From positions 3,994 through 67,993 of the forward strand of contig CAYTCI010000012.1 in NCBI GenBank assembly GCA_964436305.1: 64,000 bases of DNA. Direction: 5' to 3'. The notes under the pieces were generated by a model that had not been told where the DNA came from, ran no database searches, and saw only the letters and a program-made list of their open reading frames with translations. This DNA comes from JAKPUX01 sp964436305 (GTDB lineage Bacteria; Zhuqueibacterota; Zhuqueibacteria; Residuimicrobiales; Residuimicrobiaceae). The first letter of the stretch is position 1; every line of letters begins with the position of its first letter. Shown here piece by piece: positions 8,774 through 21,100 of the stretch. The position numbers and the translations under genes were made by a program.

Positions 8774-9964
8774 ATGGTACTCGCCAAACGCCTGGAGCGC
8801 ATGACCGAATCGCAGACGGTGGCGCTCAACAGCACCCTGGCGCGCCTCAAGCGCGAGGGCAAGGATGTGGTCGCTCTTGGAGCCGGGGAGCCCGATTTTG
8901 CCACGCCGGCCCATATCAACGCGGCGGCGATCGACGCGATCAACCAGGGCTATACCAAATACACCGCGGCGGAGGGCAGCCTTGAGCTGCGCGAGGCGAT
9001 CGGCAACTGGCTTGAGCAGTCCTATCGGGTCCGCTACGCTGCCAAAGAGATCGTCGTCACCCCTGGCGCCAAGTATGCGGTCTTTGAGGCGATCCTCGCG
9101 GTCTGCGATCCCGGCAGCGAGGTGGTTCTGCCCACCCCCTACTGGGTGAGCTACCCCGAGATGATCCAGCTGGCAGACGCGACCATGCGCTGCATCGAGC
9201 CGGCCGATCGGGACCACCTCAAGATCACGCCCGCGGAGTTGCGGGCGGCGATCAACGACAAGACCCGGCTGGTTATCCTCAACAGCCCGAGCAATCCCTC
9301 CGGAGCGGTCTACAGCCGCGAGGAGCTGGCAGCCCTGGTCGAGGTGATCCGCAGCACCGGCGTCTGGGTTCTCTCCGACGAGATCTATGATCAGATCGTC
9401 TTCGATGAGAAGGGCTACACCAGCCTGAGCCAGTTTCCGGAGATTCGCGATCAGCTGCTGCTGGTCAACGGGGTCTCCAAAAGCTGCGCGATGACCGGAT
9501 GGCGCATCGGCTTTCTCGCGGCGCCGGCTGCGGTGGCGGCGGCTGTGGTCAAATATCAGGGCCACACGGTCTCCAATCCGACCTCGATCTCGCAAAAGGC
9601 AGCGCTTGCGGGCTATCTCGGCTCCAAGGCCTTTATCGCCGAAATGAACACGGCCTTTCGTACGCGGCGTGATTATGTTTACCGGCGCTTGCAGGCGATT
9701 CCACGGGTACGTTGTCTGCTGCCGCAAGGCGCTTTTTACCTCTTCCCCGACTTTTCCGGCTATTACGGCCACGAGAAGAAGGGCCATGCAGTAACCGATT
9801 CGGTGAGCCTCTGCCGCTATCTGCTCGAGGAATTCGGCGTGGCGATCGTACCCGGCGTGGCCTTCGGCATGGACACCCACGTGCGCCTCTCCTACGCCAC
9901 CTCGATGGAGGTGCTGGAGAAGGCGCTGGATCGGATCGAAAACGGTTTGCACGCTCTTTTATAA
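8774..9964 (+). CDS. Aspartate/aromatic aminotransferase (class I, PLP-dependent)
   Basis: This 396-residue fold-type I aminotransferase most resembles the prokaryotic aspartate aminotransferase subgroup Ib. It has LGAGEPDFATPAHI near the N-terminus, NSPSNPSGAVYS, and the PLP lysine in GVSKSCAMTGWRIGF at about residue 236. The conserved Arg that binds the alpha-carboxylate lies near the C-terminus in HVRLSYATS. It probably transfers amino groups between aspartate or related amino acids and 2-oxoglutarate. Substrate preference, including prephenate, cannot be settled from sequence alone. Confidence 0.88.
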   Translation: MVLAKRLERMTESQTVALNSTLARLKREGKDVVALGAGEPDFATPAHINAAAIDAINQGYTKYTAAEGSLELREAIGNWLEQSYRVRYAAKEIVVTPGAKYAVFEAILAVCDPGSEVVLPTPYWVSYPEMIQLADATMRCIEPADRDHLKITPAELRAAINDKTRLVILNSPSNPSGAVYSREELAALVEVIRSTGVWVLSDEIYDQIVFDEKGYTSLSQFPEIRDQLLLVNGVSKSCAMTGWRIGFLAAPAAVAAAVVKYQGHTVSNPTSISQKAALAGYLGSKAFIAEMNTAFRTRRDYVYRRLQAIPRVRCLLPQGAFYLFPDFSGYYGHEKKGHAVTDSVSLCRYLLEEFGVAIVPGVAFGMDTHVRLSYATSMEVLEKALDRIENGLHALL

Positions 9965-9978
9965 GCAGGAACACGGTA

Positions 9979-10230
9979 ATGCCAACCTATGATTATCAAT
10001 GTAAAAAGTGCGGATATATCTTTGAAGCCTTTCAAAGCATCGTTGCGGAACCCCTGGTGATCTGTCCCAATTGCAATGAACCCGAGGTGCAGCGCATTCT
10101 CAGCGGCGGCGCGGGTCTGATCTTCAAGGGTTCGGGTTTTTATCAGACCGATTACAAACACAGCCATTCGACCACCAACGCTTCCAGCGAGAAGAGTGGA
10201 AGCAAGAGTGAGACTAAAAAGAATGAGTGA
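9979..10230 (+). CDS. FmdB-family zinc-ribbon protein
   Basis: This small protein of 83 residues starts MPTYDYQCKKCGY and has a second CPNC pair at 29/32, giving a four-cysteine zinc ribbon. The tail is Ser/Lys-rich and probably disordered. The family is widespread and sometimes described as a putative regulatory protein. Its role is unknown. The start was set by the canonical N-terminus, since upstream in-frame codons lie inside the aminotransferase. It overlaps the start of the next gene. Confidence 0.88.
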   Translation: MPTYDYQCKKCGYIFEAFQSIVAEPLVICPNCNEPEVQRILSGGAGLIFKGSGFYQTDYKHSHSTTNASSEKSGSKSETKKNE

Positions 10231-11359
10231 CGAGGTCGCCTTCACCAGCACCCTGCGTGCGGGACGATACAAGCTCACCCTCCACACCCGTTTTGACCCC
10301 GAGGGATCCAGGGCCCTGGCCACCATCCAGGATGGGGAGACGATCGTGGATACGCGGGAGGCCGCCCTTGAAACCGCGACCACCCCGGAAGAGATCGAGG
10401 TTGATGTCCATCAATTTCACGATCTCACCCTCTCGGATCTCGATCTGCTGTTTTGCGTCAATGACAAGGTCCGCGAAGGGAAGAATCCCGCCTCGCTGGC
10501 GCGACTGGGGACCCTCTTTTTGGAAAAGGGCTTTTTCGACGAGGCCATCGAGACCTTTTCTGCTCTCCTCGAGCTGGATCCGGGATACGAGCACATCCAT
10601 TATGACCTCGGACGTACCTGGTACCGCAAGGGTGAGCTCGGCAACGCGCTGGCGGAACTGCGCCTGGCGGCGGAGAAACAGCCCACTTACCCCGATCTGC
10701 ATTATCTGCTGGCGGCGATCCTGCACAAGCAGGGCGAACATCAGGAAGCGGCCGCCAGTTGCCGGCAGGCCCTGGCGCTCAATCCCGATTACGTCAACGC
10801 GCATCTGCTGCTGGGTCTGATCCTGGCGGAATCGACCCTGCACGCGCCGAGCCACCCCGAGCTGCCGCCCCCGATCGAGCGCATCAAGGAGAGCAAACAG
10901 CATCTGCTCTATGCCATGGATCTGGTCATCCCCGAGCAGCGGCAGCATCTCGCCCGGGGACTGGAGTGCCTCGATCTCCGGGAGCATCTGGAGGAGGGAC
11001 TCGGCGAGATCGAAAAGGCGATCGAGCCGCCCGTCCTCACTCATCGCAGCGTCATCGCCGACAGCGAGTTTTATCTCAAATTCATGTTCGCCGATCTCGA
11101 GCGCGATAACCGCACCCTGGAGAGCTACATCAAAACCCTGGAAAAGGCCAGCGCACAGCATCCCGGTTATGCTGATCTCCATCAAAGCATCGGCACCGCC
11201 TATCTGCTGCGCGGATGGCACAGCTTTGCCCGGGCGGTCGAGGCCTATCGCCAGGCGGTGCACATCAATCCGGACTATCAAAAAGCGCAAAAGAATCTCA
11301 AATTACTGGAAAATGACGGGCGGGGATTTTTAATCCTGTTGCGTGCCATTCTCAAATAA
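10223..11359 (+). CDS. Tetratricopeptide-repeat protein
   Basis: This protein of about 378 residues has a short N-terminal beta-rich segment of about 80 residues that I do not recognise. TPR units follow at about residues 90-200 (LARLGTLFLEKGFFDEAIETFSALLELDPG is a clear one). After a helical middle section, a final TPR ends near DYQKAQKNLKLLEN. There is no signal peptide, so it is probably a cytosolic scaffold. ATG 10223 was chosen because it overlaps the FmdB stop. The longer frame adds nine residues. No specific function can be assigned. Confidence 0.72.
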   Translation: MSDEVAFTSTLRAGRYKLTLHTRFDPEGSRALATIQDGETIVDTREAALETATTPEEIEVDVHQFHDLTLSDLDLLFCVNDKVREGKNPASLARLGTLFLEKGFFDEAIETFSALLELDPGYEHIHYDLGRTWYRKGELGNALAELRLAAEKQPTYPDLHYLLAAILHKQGEHQEAAASCRQALALNPDYVNAHLLLGLILAESTLHAPSHPELPPPIERIKESKQHLLYAMDLVIPEQRQHLARGLECLDLREHLEEGLGEIEKAIEPPVLTHRSVIADSEFYLKFMFADLERDNRTLESYIKTLEKASAQHPGYADLHQSIGTAYLLRGWHSFARAVEAYRQAVHINPDYQKAQKNLKLLENDGRGFLILLRAILK

Positions 11360-11520
11360 CTCGCTGGTCTTCCGCTCATCTCCGCATTACCATCCGTCAG
11401 CATCAGGATCATGCCCAGAACAGGCAACGTTTTTCAAACAGCTCGGCAGCGGCACGGATCGGGTGAACTCCTCCTTCCCGCCGCCTCTTTCACTAACCTG
11501 GCGTTCCCCTAAACCTTTGC

Positions 11521-11529
11521 TGGTATAAT
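11521..11529 (+). promoter_or_regulatory. Extended -10 promoter for the secreted-protein operon
   Basis: TGGTATAAT at 11521-11529 is a perfect -10 box with the extended TG motif. There is no good -35 box at 16-18 bases upstream, as expected for extended -10 promoters. Initiation near 11536 would give a leader of about 140 nt before the start at 11676, and that leader contains a long nested hairpin. The rest of the gap from 11360 to 11520 shows no gene or clear terminator. Confidence 0.6.
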
Positions 11530-11541
11530 GTTTGCAACTCT

Positions 11542-11657
11542 CTGCCAGCAACCCGAAAGCTCTGGTAAAGTGCCCGGATTTCGCCCTGTTGTGTTTCGAA
11601 GCAGGACAGAAGCGTTCCGGTGAGACACTTTGCCAGTTTCCCGGTATCGTTTGGCAG
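11542..11657 (+). ncRNA. Structured 5' leader RNA, riboswitch-like
   Basis: The outer stem pairs 11562-11572 with 11626-11636: 11 consecutive pairs with one G-U. Inside it, CCGGA 11574-11578 pairs with UCCGG 11616-11620. CGC 11582-11584 pairs with GCG 11612-11614, and CCUG 11585-11588 pairs with CAGG 11602-11605. UGCCAG occurs twice (11543-11548 and 11631-11636) and either copy can pair with CUGGUA 11562-11567. UGGCA at 11652-11656, nine bases before the AGGA ribosome site, can pair with either UGCCA copy. Such exclusive pairing is typical of riboswitches. I do not recognise a known class. Confidence 0.5.
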
Positions 11658-11675
11658 CTGTCTCAGGACATCCCG

Positions 11676-12125
11676 ATGAAAGTTTCCCGATTTTTCCTCG
11701 TTATTTATCTGCTTGCAGGCTCTGTTTCCATCCTCCAGGCGCAGACGCTGATCCGTGTCGTCGCCACCCCCCTGGAGCCGGGCTCTCCGGCGGTGCTCCG
11801 ATTCGAATGGGACAATGGGGCTCCCCTGACGCCGCAGGCGAGGATGGGGCTGCTGCTGCCACGCGAGTTTGACCGCGCCCAGCTGCTGCTGGCCGCCTCA
11901 ACCCGCATCAACGGCGGCTTTACCGTCGGCAACAGCGGCGATACCCTTTGGGTGGAGCGCAGCGGCGCCGGTGACCGGATCGCCGCCACCGGGACGCTGG
12001 ATCTGGCGGTGGCCAGCATCGGCCTGCCGCAAGCCACCGAGCGCCCCTGGCCCTTTGTGTTGATTCTGCAAGACAGCAGTCGGCGGGTTTCCCTTTCTGC
12101 CACAATGACCCTTACCCGTCCATAG
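11676..12125 (+). CDS. Small secreted protein of unknown function
   Basis: The start at 11676 gives a clean signal peptide, MKVSRFFLVIYLLAGSVSILQAQ, with cleavage after AQA or AQ. It is preceded by AGGA at 11665-11668. The frame is open back to 11532, but those codons encode no signal peptide and overlap the structured leader. The mature part of about 125 residues is predicted beta-rich (LEPGSPAVLRFEWDNGAPLTPQARMGLLLP). It resembles the N-terminal segment of the giant protein that follows 16 bases later. It may be a small partner or a detached module of that protein. The function is unknown. Confidence 0.65.
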   Translation: MKVSRFFLVIYLLAGSVSILQAQTLIRVVATPLEPGSPAVLRFEWDNGAPLTPQARMGLLLPREFDRAQLLLAASTRINGGFTVGNSGDTLWVERSGAGDRIAATGTLDLAVASIGLPQATERPWPFVLILQDSSRRVSLSATMTLTRP

Positions 12126-12141
12126 GGACACGCAGCATACT

Positions 12142-15100
12142 ATGTCAGGCAAATTCTTGTCCAAACGGCTTTTTCATACAGCTTTGCTGCTCTGCACTTT
12201 GGCTGCAGCCCCCCTCTCCTCTGCCGCTGCGCTGACCAACGTCCGTGACAGCCTCTCCACCTACGCCTCGGGCGCCATGGCGGTTCATATCATCAAGTTC
12301 ACAACTGATTTCAAGATTTCGCGCACGGGCAGTATTACGATCCAATTTCCAGACTCTACTTCGACAACTGAGCCCCGGTTTCGCCTCGTCAGTGGGCAGA
12401 TTATTGCCGGCTTTGGCAGCGTTTCCCCGGCGACATCACCTGGAGGATTCAGCTCTTATGCTGTTGGTGGTGATACCGTGCGTTGCTACCGTGATGGCAC
12501 GGGTACCGACATCCCGGCTAACTCGACGGTAACTTTGCTCATCGCTATGATACGCAATCCCCTGCAGCGTAGGTTAAATGTTACTGTGACTGTTAAGAAT
12601 TGGGATGGGGGAACCAATCCGCAGTCATTCGGCTCCGGCATTTCCTATCCCTATCATATCGACGGTCCAGCCAATTCGTTCACGCTGGCCAGCGTCGCCA
12701 CCCAGGCTGTGGGTGTACCCTTTTTATTACAGGTCTCCAACGCCAAGGATATCTATAACCATGGCGCGGGCGGGACGCTCACCGTCACCGCCACCAGCGG
12801 CGGCGGCGCCGCGCCGGATGGCACGCTGGCAAGCCTCAATCCCATTGTGCTGAATAATGGCGCCGGACAAGCCAGCCAGGTGCTCTTCAAGGCCGAGTCA
12901 GGGGTGGTCCTCCGGGCAAACTCGACATTGACGCACAACGACGTCCCTGGCTTCACCGTTACCCCTGGTACGGCCAGCCATCTTGTCCTCAGCGGGGAAC
13001 CGTTGACACTGGCCGCGGGGTCAACCCTGCCCAATCCGATCACGGTCAAGGCCCTCGACAAACACAGCAACATCGCCACCACTTACAGCGGCACGGTCGC
13101 TTTTAACAACGATGACCCCGGCTATCTCAGCGGTGATCTCCCGGGCAGCAGCGCTCTGACCTCCGGACAGCTTGCCTTTCCCGGCAGCAGTTTCCGGTTG
13201 CGCACCACCGGGGCGCGCAAGATCTGGGTTTCCGACGGCGCGCTCAGCGACACCACGGGCGTGATCAATGTAACCGGCGGTTCCATCGCGAGTTATATTC
13301 TATCGGTTGCCGGCGCGCCGATGGCCGGCCAGCCGGCCACCCTCAACGTCACCGGCGCGGTCGATGCCTGGGGCAACCCCGCCAGCGGGACAGTCACGGT
13401 CGCCTTTGCCGACGGCAATGCCAACCATGCCATCGGCGGCAATACCCCGGTCTTTTCAAGTATCGCGGTCAGCAGCGGCACCGGCAGCGGCACCGCCACT
13501 TTTTACAAGGCGGAGGGGCCGGTCAGCGTCCAGGGGCTGGCCGGTTCGGTGGCGGCCACTTCGAACACCTTCAGTGTGACACCCGGCGCCCTCGGCCGGC
13601 TGGTATTCATTGCCGATCCCAGTACCCTTACCCCGCTGCCGGCTGCGCTGACGGCGGGCGATTCACTGGGCGCCGCGACCGATTATCTGCTGGTAACGCT
13701 GCAGGACAGCTATGGCAACGTCAAGAGCGATTATCTTGGGCCCCTCTCCTTCACCAGTTCCGACGTCCAGGCGGCCTATCCGGCGGCCTACTCTTTCACG
13801 GCGGGAGATCTCGGCAGCAAACGGTTCGCCCGCGATCTTTTCAAGCTAAAAACCGCCGGCAATCAGACCTTCACCGCCCAGGCGGGCGGCTACAGCCAAA
13901 AACTCGACCCCATCCTGGTCACCAGCGACCAGATCCGGAGCTTCACCCTGGCGGCCGGGAGCAGCCAAACCGCCGGCAGCGCCTTCGTTGTGACCGTCAG
14001 CAATGCCCGCGATCAGTATAACAATGCCGCGGCCGGGCTGGTCGAGATCAGCGCCACCGCCGGTGGCGGCGCTGCGCCGAATGGCCAGTTGCCGGCCCTG
14101 ACTGCCATCCCGGTGAGCGCCGGCAGCGGCTCAGCCAGCCAGATTCTGGTCAAAACAGAGACCACCCTGCTGCGCGGGCGGGTCCTGGATGGCAGCACCG
14201 AGCTGGCCCGCTTCGATCTGCCGGCCATCACGGTCAAGCCAAGCGCCCTCGGAGCCCTGGGGCTCACCGGTATCCCCGCCTCGATTCCAGTGAAGGATGC
14301 CTTTCCTGATGCGGTGACCGTGACCGCCTATGACCGCTACCGCAATCTGAAAACGGACTATGTAGGTACTATTCATTTCAGCAGCAGCGATGGCCTGGCG
14401 ACCCTGCCGGCCAATGCGACCTTTACCAACACCGCACAGCGCTCCTTCCTCGGGGCCTTCAGCTTCACAACCCCCGGGCCGCAGACCATCACCGTCCAGG
14501 ATCTGGCTGCCTCGCCGGTGGTCGCCACCACCAGCGATCCCATCGATGTCAGCGCCCTGCTCATCTCCGCCATTTCGACAACGCCCACCAAAGTCAGCCA
14601 GGGTCAGAGCGGCATCCTGGTCAACATGGAGCTGGAGAACTATGGCGCGAGCGCGGTCACCGCACTCGGTGGCGGGCTGCATTTTCGCGTTGCCCGGGAT
14701 GCCGGCTATACCTATACCTGGCCGGCCGGCGCCAACCAGGTCCCGGCAATGAGCGGCAGCACCCCGGGCAAGTATACGGTTACGATCCCGGTGGCGGTTT
14801 CTGCCTCCGCCAGCACCGGATCGACCCGCATCACCGGTTTCGCCAGCGGTCTCTACAACGGTGCCGCGGTGGCCGTCGATGATACCACCATCTCGGACAC
14901 CTGGCTGGTACAGCAGAAGGCCGCCCTCACGCTGCAGAGCGTCAGGGTCGTCGCCGATACCGTCAACCAGGGCCAGAGCGGCATCCTGATCGAATGCGTC
15001 GTGCGGAACGGCTCCTCCTCCGCGCTGGCCGATGCTGTGGTCAGCGGCGCGCTCTTCAGCTTTCGTCTGGAGAATGTCAACGACGTCTCGGCTTCGTTCC

Positions 15101-18100
15101 CCGTCACGGCCGCAGCGACCAACGAGACGATCGTCCCGGCCGGGCAGAGCAAGACCCTGCGCTACTATATGCAGTCGGTCATCACCGCTCCGATCGGGCG
15201 AATCTACCTCTATCCCTCGATCCAATACACGGACCAGAATTCCCAGGCAGCCGGATCGACCGGCGAGTCGGCGAGCGATCTCTTTTTCAGCCAGGAAGCC
15301 GGGGCGCTGCAGATCACCGAGATCACACCCTCCCAACCGACGGTCACCCGGGCGCAATCGCGCAGCTGGACGGTGACTGTCGGGGTGCAAAACACCGCCT
15401 CCTTCCCGCTCGAGATCGACTTTAATACCGCCAAGACCCATCTTGAATTTCGCCGCGGCGGGGTGGATTACTCCGGCTCTTTCACGATCCTCAATCCCCC
15501 GGTCATCCTCGCCAACAACAGCTATATCCTGGCGAAGAAGGGCGCGACCGGCGACAGCAGCGGGATCGTCTATACCATCAACAGCGTCGATGCGCCGCCA
15601 GGGAGCTATTCGATCGTCAGCCGGATCGAGACCACCGACGGTATCAAGACCAGCGATGCCTTTGGCAGCATCGAGGTCCAGTCGGATGCCGATCTCTTCA
15701 TCTCCAGCATCGCCGCTTCGCAGAGCCAGGCGACGGTCAACGATGCCAGCTGGCCCTGGTATATCGATGTCGGCCTGACCAACCAGGGGGGCAGCACGGT
15801 CGAGATCGACACCATCAACAGCACCCTGAATTTTACGGTGCCGGGATTCCTCGTCGGCGCCCCCAAACTGGTGCAGAACAAGACCATTCTGCGCGGCAAC
15901 CAGTCGGATCTGCTGCGCTTTCCGGTGCGGCGTAACGGCAGTGCCGCCGGGGCGGTCTCCATCAGCGCGACGCTCTACTATTATGTGCAGAATTACGCCG
16001 CCCAGCGTCCTGTCCCCGCCTCCGCCTTGCGCGGCAGTGTCACCCTGCAAAAGCGCGCGGCCAATTATATCACCGGCATCCGGCTGGAACCGGCGGTGCT
16101 GACGGAAGACAAGCCGGCGCCCTGGCGTGTCATCCTCACCCTGGCGAGCCAGCCGGACGAGGGGGATATCGAACTCGATTTGACCAACGGCGACAGCACC
16201 TTTGTCCATTTTTCGACCTATTCCCTGCCGCTGCCCACCCGCCTGGCGGGCAATGGCAGCAAGATCCTCAAGTCGGGGAGCAGCGACAGCCTCATCTTCA
16301 TCGGGGTGGTCCCGGTCACCGACAGCGGACTCTTTCCGGTCATGGCACGCGTCGCCGGCCGCGATCTCAACAGCAGCCTGCCGGTGCAGGCGACTCCGCC
16401 GCAAACACCGACGCTGGAGGTGCAGAATCCCCCCAACCTGATGGCCATGGCCAAGTCGATTCAGCCCGCGTACGTCTCGGGCGGGACGGTCTACCGTTTC
16501 CAGATCAATGTGATGAACACCGGCGGGGCCTCTGTTTTGCTCGATCCGGCGCAAACCCGCTTCTCTTTCAGTGATGGCACCACCAGTTATTCGGCCCTGC
16601 TCGATGACTCTTTCGGCGCGAGCTTGTCCGGGGGCAGCACCCGCACCCTCTATTTCCGCTTCAAGGATCTGCTGGCCACGATCAAGCCGGGGACCTACCA
16701 GCCTCACCTCGCACTGGCGGGCAGCGAGAATGGCAACAGCTTTAGTGATACCCTCGATCTGGCCGCGAACCGCATCACGGTCGCCTCGCCGCGCGAGGTG
16801 ATGATCACCTCCCTGGTTAGTGGCGTGGAGACGGTCACGGCGGGCCAGTCCAGCCCCTGGACCATCGATCTGCAGATTCGCAATAACGGCAGCAGCACCC
16901 TGCGGCTGGATTCGACGCGCATCGTCTTTTACCGAAACAGTGTGGATGTCTCGGATGCCTTCGCCCTGGTCAAGCCGGACACCTTCACGAGCGGTGGGGC
17001 GGAGATCGCGGCGGAGAGCGATGGCACCCTGCGTTACCGCGTCGATGCGGTCGATGCCCTGCTCGACCCGGGCCAGGTGATCATCAGTGGCCGCATCTGG
17101 CTGACCGACGCTGCCCAGGCGTTCCGGCGTTTCGACGAGCAGACCGATCAGGGTAACTCGGGGTATGTGCTGGTGCAGGCGCCGGCCGAACCCCTGCTCC
17201 TCGCTTTCAAACCCTCGCAGTCCAGCATCACCCGCGGTCAAAACGTGCCCTGGACCGTCTCAGCCCACCTGCGCAACCGGGGCGGCAGCACGCTTGCGCT
17301 CAACCGGGCCGGCCTGGCGCTCCATTTCAGCGCCGGCGACAGCCTCTTCACACTCCTTGCACCCACGGCGTTCCTCGGCCGCGGCGATTCGCTGTTGTTG
17401 CCCGGCAAGGAAGACAGTCTGCGCTGGAACATCGAAGGGGTCTCGAGTCGCTTGCTGGCGCCCAGTACGGTGCGGGTCAATGGATCGATTCCCCTGCACG
17501 AGATCAACAGCGGCCGCGCCCTGCTGCTGGATACCGCGGCCGGCGCCGCCGGATTCGACCTCGCAGTTCAGGACTCCGCGGTGGCGCGTCTCGCCGGCGT
17601 GCGCGTGATCGTCCCGCAGGACTCTCTGGTCGATGGCGGACAGACCTTTTATGTTCAGGCCTGCGTCAAGAGTTTGCCGGGGCGCGACGGCTTGCTCGGC
17701 GCCCAGATCCGTTTTGCGGCCAATGGCTATCTCAGCTTCCCCTCCGGCCATGATACCAGCGTCGGTCCCATCGCGGCCGGCGACAGCCTCTGGACGGTGC
17801 CGGGCATCCTGGTCCGGGCCGATACCACCGCCGGGGTCAATCCGACCCTTTTCGCCCATCTGACCACGGCCACGGCCGGCAATACCCGCCAGCGGACGCT
17901 GGTCCGTCCCGCTCTGGCCGAAAGGGATTCCTCACGGACCCTGCGGATCCAGAAGCCTGGCGCTCTGGCCGTCACCCACATGGTGACCTCGCAGGACTCC
18001 ATCCCCTCAGGCTATGGCCTGGACTGGACGATCCGGGTGGATGTCACCAACCCGAACGAGGGCGCCCTGCTGCTCGATCCGCCCCGGGCGGGCGATATCA

Positions 18101-21100
18101 CCATCAAGCAGGGCTTTGTGATCCGGGCGCCGGAGTTGACCGCTGCACAGCGCCGGATCGCCCGCGGCGATACGCTCCATCTTCTTTATGAGGTGATCGC
18201 CTCGAGTTCGGGCAGCGGGCGCTTGCCCATCGGTGCCCAGCTCAGCGCCCGGGATGTCAATGACACCCTGCGGGTGGTATCGACCACCGCCACCACCTCG
18301 ATCTATATCTCCACCAGCGCCCGCGTGCGCATCGCCCGCACCGCCGTTGACGCGGAGGGCTATTATGTGGATACCGCCGGGGTCGGCCATGTCAACACCC
18401 GGCAGTCCTTTCAGCTGGATGTGGATGTCGAAAACAACGGCGGACAGCCGCTGCGCAGTGTCTACGTCCGCCTCGCCGGGCAGCGCTCCACCGTCACCCC
18501 CGGCTTGCAGCTGGTTGAAAACCTGAGTTCCTTTGAAGGACCCCGGCGCGTGCGTTTCACCGTCACCGCCGACAGTGTGGAGAACCTGGCAGGCGAAACC
18601 TTCACCGCCGAGATCTCACAAGCGACCGGCGAGGATGGCGCCGCGGCCTTTATCTCCCCGGCGACCGACGCCACCGCAGCGATTCGCATCTATCGCCCGG
18701 CGGTCCTCAAACTCCTCAGCACGTCGGCCCTGACGCCAAATCCCGAGAGGATCGTTAGTTACGGACAAACCTTCCCGGTTGAGGTGGTGGTTCGCAATCT
18801 TGGTTCCGAGCCGGTCAGCGGCGTGACCCTTACTGCCAGTGCCGAGGTTGATGGTCGGGTGACCATCGCCGGTACGCCCCTGGTGCTGGAGAAGCGGATC
18901 ACCGCCGGCGATACCGCGCGAGCCATTTTCGCAGTCACGGCCGGCAGCACCAGCGGCCAAATCCTGATCCGATCGGCCATTACAGCCTCCCAGGGACAGA
19001 ACACGCGCCTGCCGGCCCCCCTGGAACGCACAGAGCAGGATTCCTCGACCCTGGTGACCATCGAGTCCAATGCCCGGCTCAAGGTGCTGTCGGTGCGGGC
19101 GCCGGCGGCGATCACCGCCGGGGATGCCCAGAACGACTGGCGCATCTACGTCAAGGTTAAAAACGAGGGCGATGCGGATCTGCGTTTTCTCGGCATCTCG
19201 CCGGCCAACATCACCTTTTACACCAATGGTATTCTGGATCCGGATTACCGGGTCAATGCCCCCGCCAAGCTGATGGGGGCGGACAGTCTGGTACTGCGCG
19301 GGCAAAGTCAGGATTCGCTGCTCTACATCGTCACCCGCAACGGGGACATCGCCGGCACCTGTGAGGTGCGCGTGCAGCTCACCGCCATGGATCTGAACCG
19401 TGCGGCGTCCGGAGAAAATCAGCTCAGTGCCGCGGGGAGTGCCGCCATCGAGGTGAGCAGCACCTCGTGGGTGCGCCTCAATCAAACCGCGGTCGACTCG
19501 GCCAAGCGTTATGATGACCAGAATCTGGCCTTGATCAACCGCGGCCGTCTCTTCAAGATCGCGGTCGAGGCGGAGACCAGCGAATTGACCGGCGTCGATT
19601 CGGTCTGGGTTCAGCTCAGCAGCGACGGCGGTTCGAGCATTTTGCAGCCGCGGATGGTCATTCCCTCGATTGGCAAAGGCAGCCGCGGCCGGGCGATCTT
19701 CAGCGTGGTCGCCGATGACAGCTGGGAGGCGGCGCTCGGCGAGAAACGTGAGACCTTCAGGGCGCAGATCCTCTCGGCCAGGACGGTCGGCTCGGTGTTT
19801 TACGCGCAAATCCGCCAACCGGAACGCCCGGCGGATTCGCTGACTGTCGTGCGTGTGCAGAACCCGGCACGGATCGCGCTGCAGCTGCTGCGTGAGAGCG
19901 ATCAGGATTCGATCCTGACTGCGGGCCAGGCCTTCAAGCTGCTGGTTTATCTGAGGAATCTTGGTACCGCGGCGATGGAGAATGGCAAATATACGGTTCT
20001 CCTGCCGGCCGGCAAGAAATACCAGCTGGTCTCCGGCGCGGCGGAACGCTCTTTCTCCGTGCCCCTGGGGATGAGCGCGCGCATCGATACCCTGTCGCTG
20101 ATCGCGCCCGTAGCCGATTCCTTTTCCGACACCATCCGGGTCCAGCTCTCGCAGTCCCCGCAGGATGTCAACATCGCCCAGCCCGCGATGGCCGAGACGA
20201 CCGTGGCCGGCAGCGTGGTCACGACCCTCAAGTCGGGACTCGTGCTCGCCCTGTCGATCAATGCGCCAACCGGTGCCCAGGACGGCATTCTCTCCACCGC
20301 CCAGCAGGTGGTCTTGCGTGCCATTGTCCAGGCCACCGACAACATTCAGGAGAAAAGGGTCACCCTGCAGCTGCCGGCTACCCCTGCTTACGTCCTCCTC
20401 AGTGCTGCCGAACAGGAGGTCACCGCCAGCCGCGATACCCTCTACTGGCGTCTGCAGGTCCCCGGCGAGGAGACAGTGCTCGCGCATACCTTCCAGGCGG
20501 AGGCGCGCGGCCGTTCGGCTGACGGCTGGCAGAACGTCCAGCAGCGGGTGACCATCAATCAGATCGTCGGCCGTGCCAACCTCTGGGTCGACAACCTGGA
20601 GGTCAGCTCGCCGGCCGAGGGGGTGATGGAGAGCGGCCAGGCCAACTTTTCGGTACGGCAGCAGGCTACGCTGCGCACCCGGGTGCGCAATCTCGGCACG
20701 GCCCGGGTCGGCACGACCGGCAAGCTGACGCTCAGCCTGCAAAAGAGCGGCCTGCGGCTGGTGGGAACCGATTCGAGCAAAGCCTTCACCGCGGGCTCCT
20801 ATGTGACCTGGAATGTCCAGGCCGCCGACACCGCGATCAGCGAGATTCGCGATATCCGCGTCGACATCAGCACCACCCCCAACGATGAAAACACCAATGC
20901 CCCGGCGACCATCGCCAATGGAACCGCCACCCTCAATGTCTTGACCGAGGCACGCGGCACCATCAAGATTGAAAATTTCTATATCAGCAGTCCCTCGGGC
21001 GCCAGGGATAACTCGGTGTCGGCCGAACAAAGCTTCGTCGCCACCGCCGAGATCACCTCCACCACGGTGCGCGATCTTCAGGCCGAGCTCAGTTACACCG

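Noticed and set aside
11542..11657. c-di-GMP (GEMM) riboswitch
   Set aside because: The conserved tetraloop-receptor elements and the GCAAA-type core of GEMM-I are not present, and the layout does not match GEMM-II. The class is left open.
14131..17241. 1036-codon open frame on the minus strand inside the giant gene
   Set aside because: It mirrors the plus-strand frame in a GC-rich gene, has no recognisable domain or ribosome site, and its translation is Gly/Asp/Arg-rich without a fold. The 924-codon frame at 18616-21390 was rejected for the same reasons.
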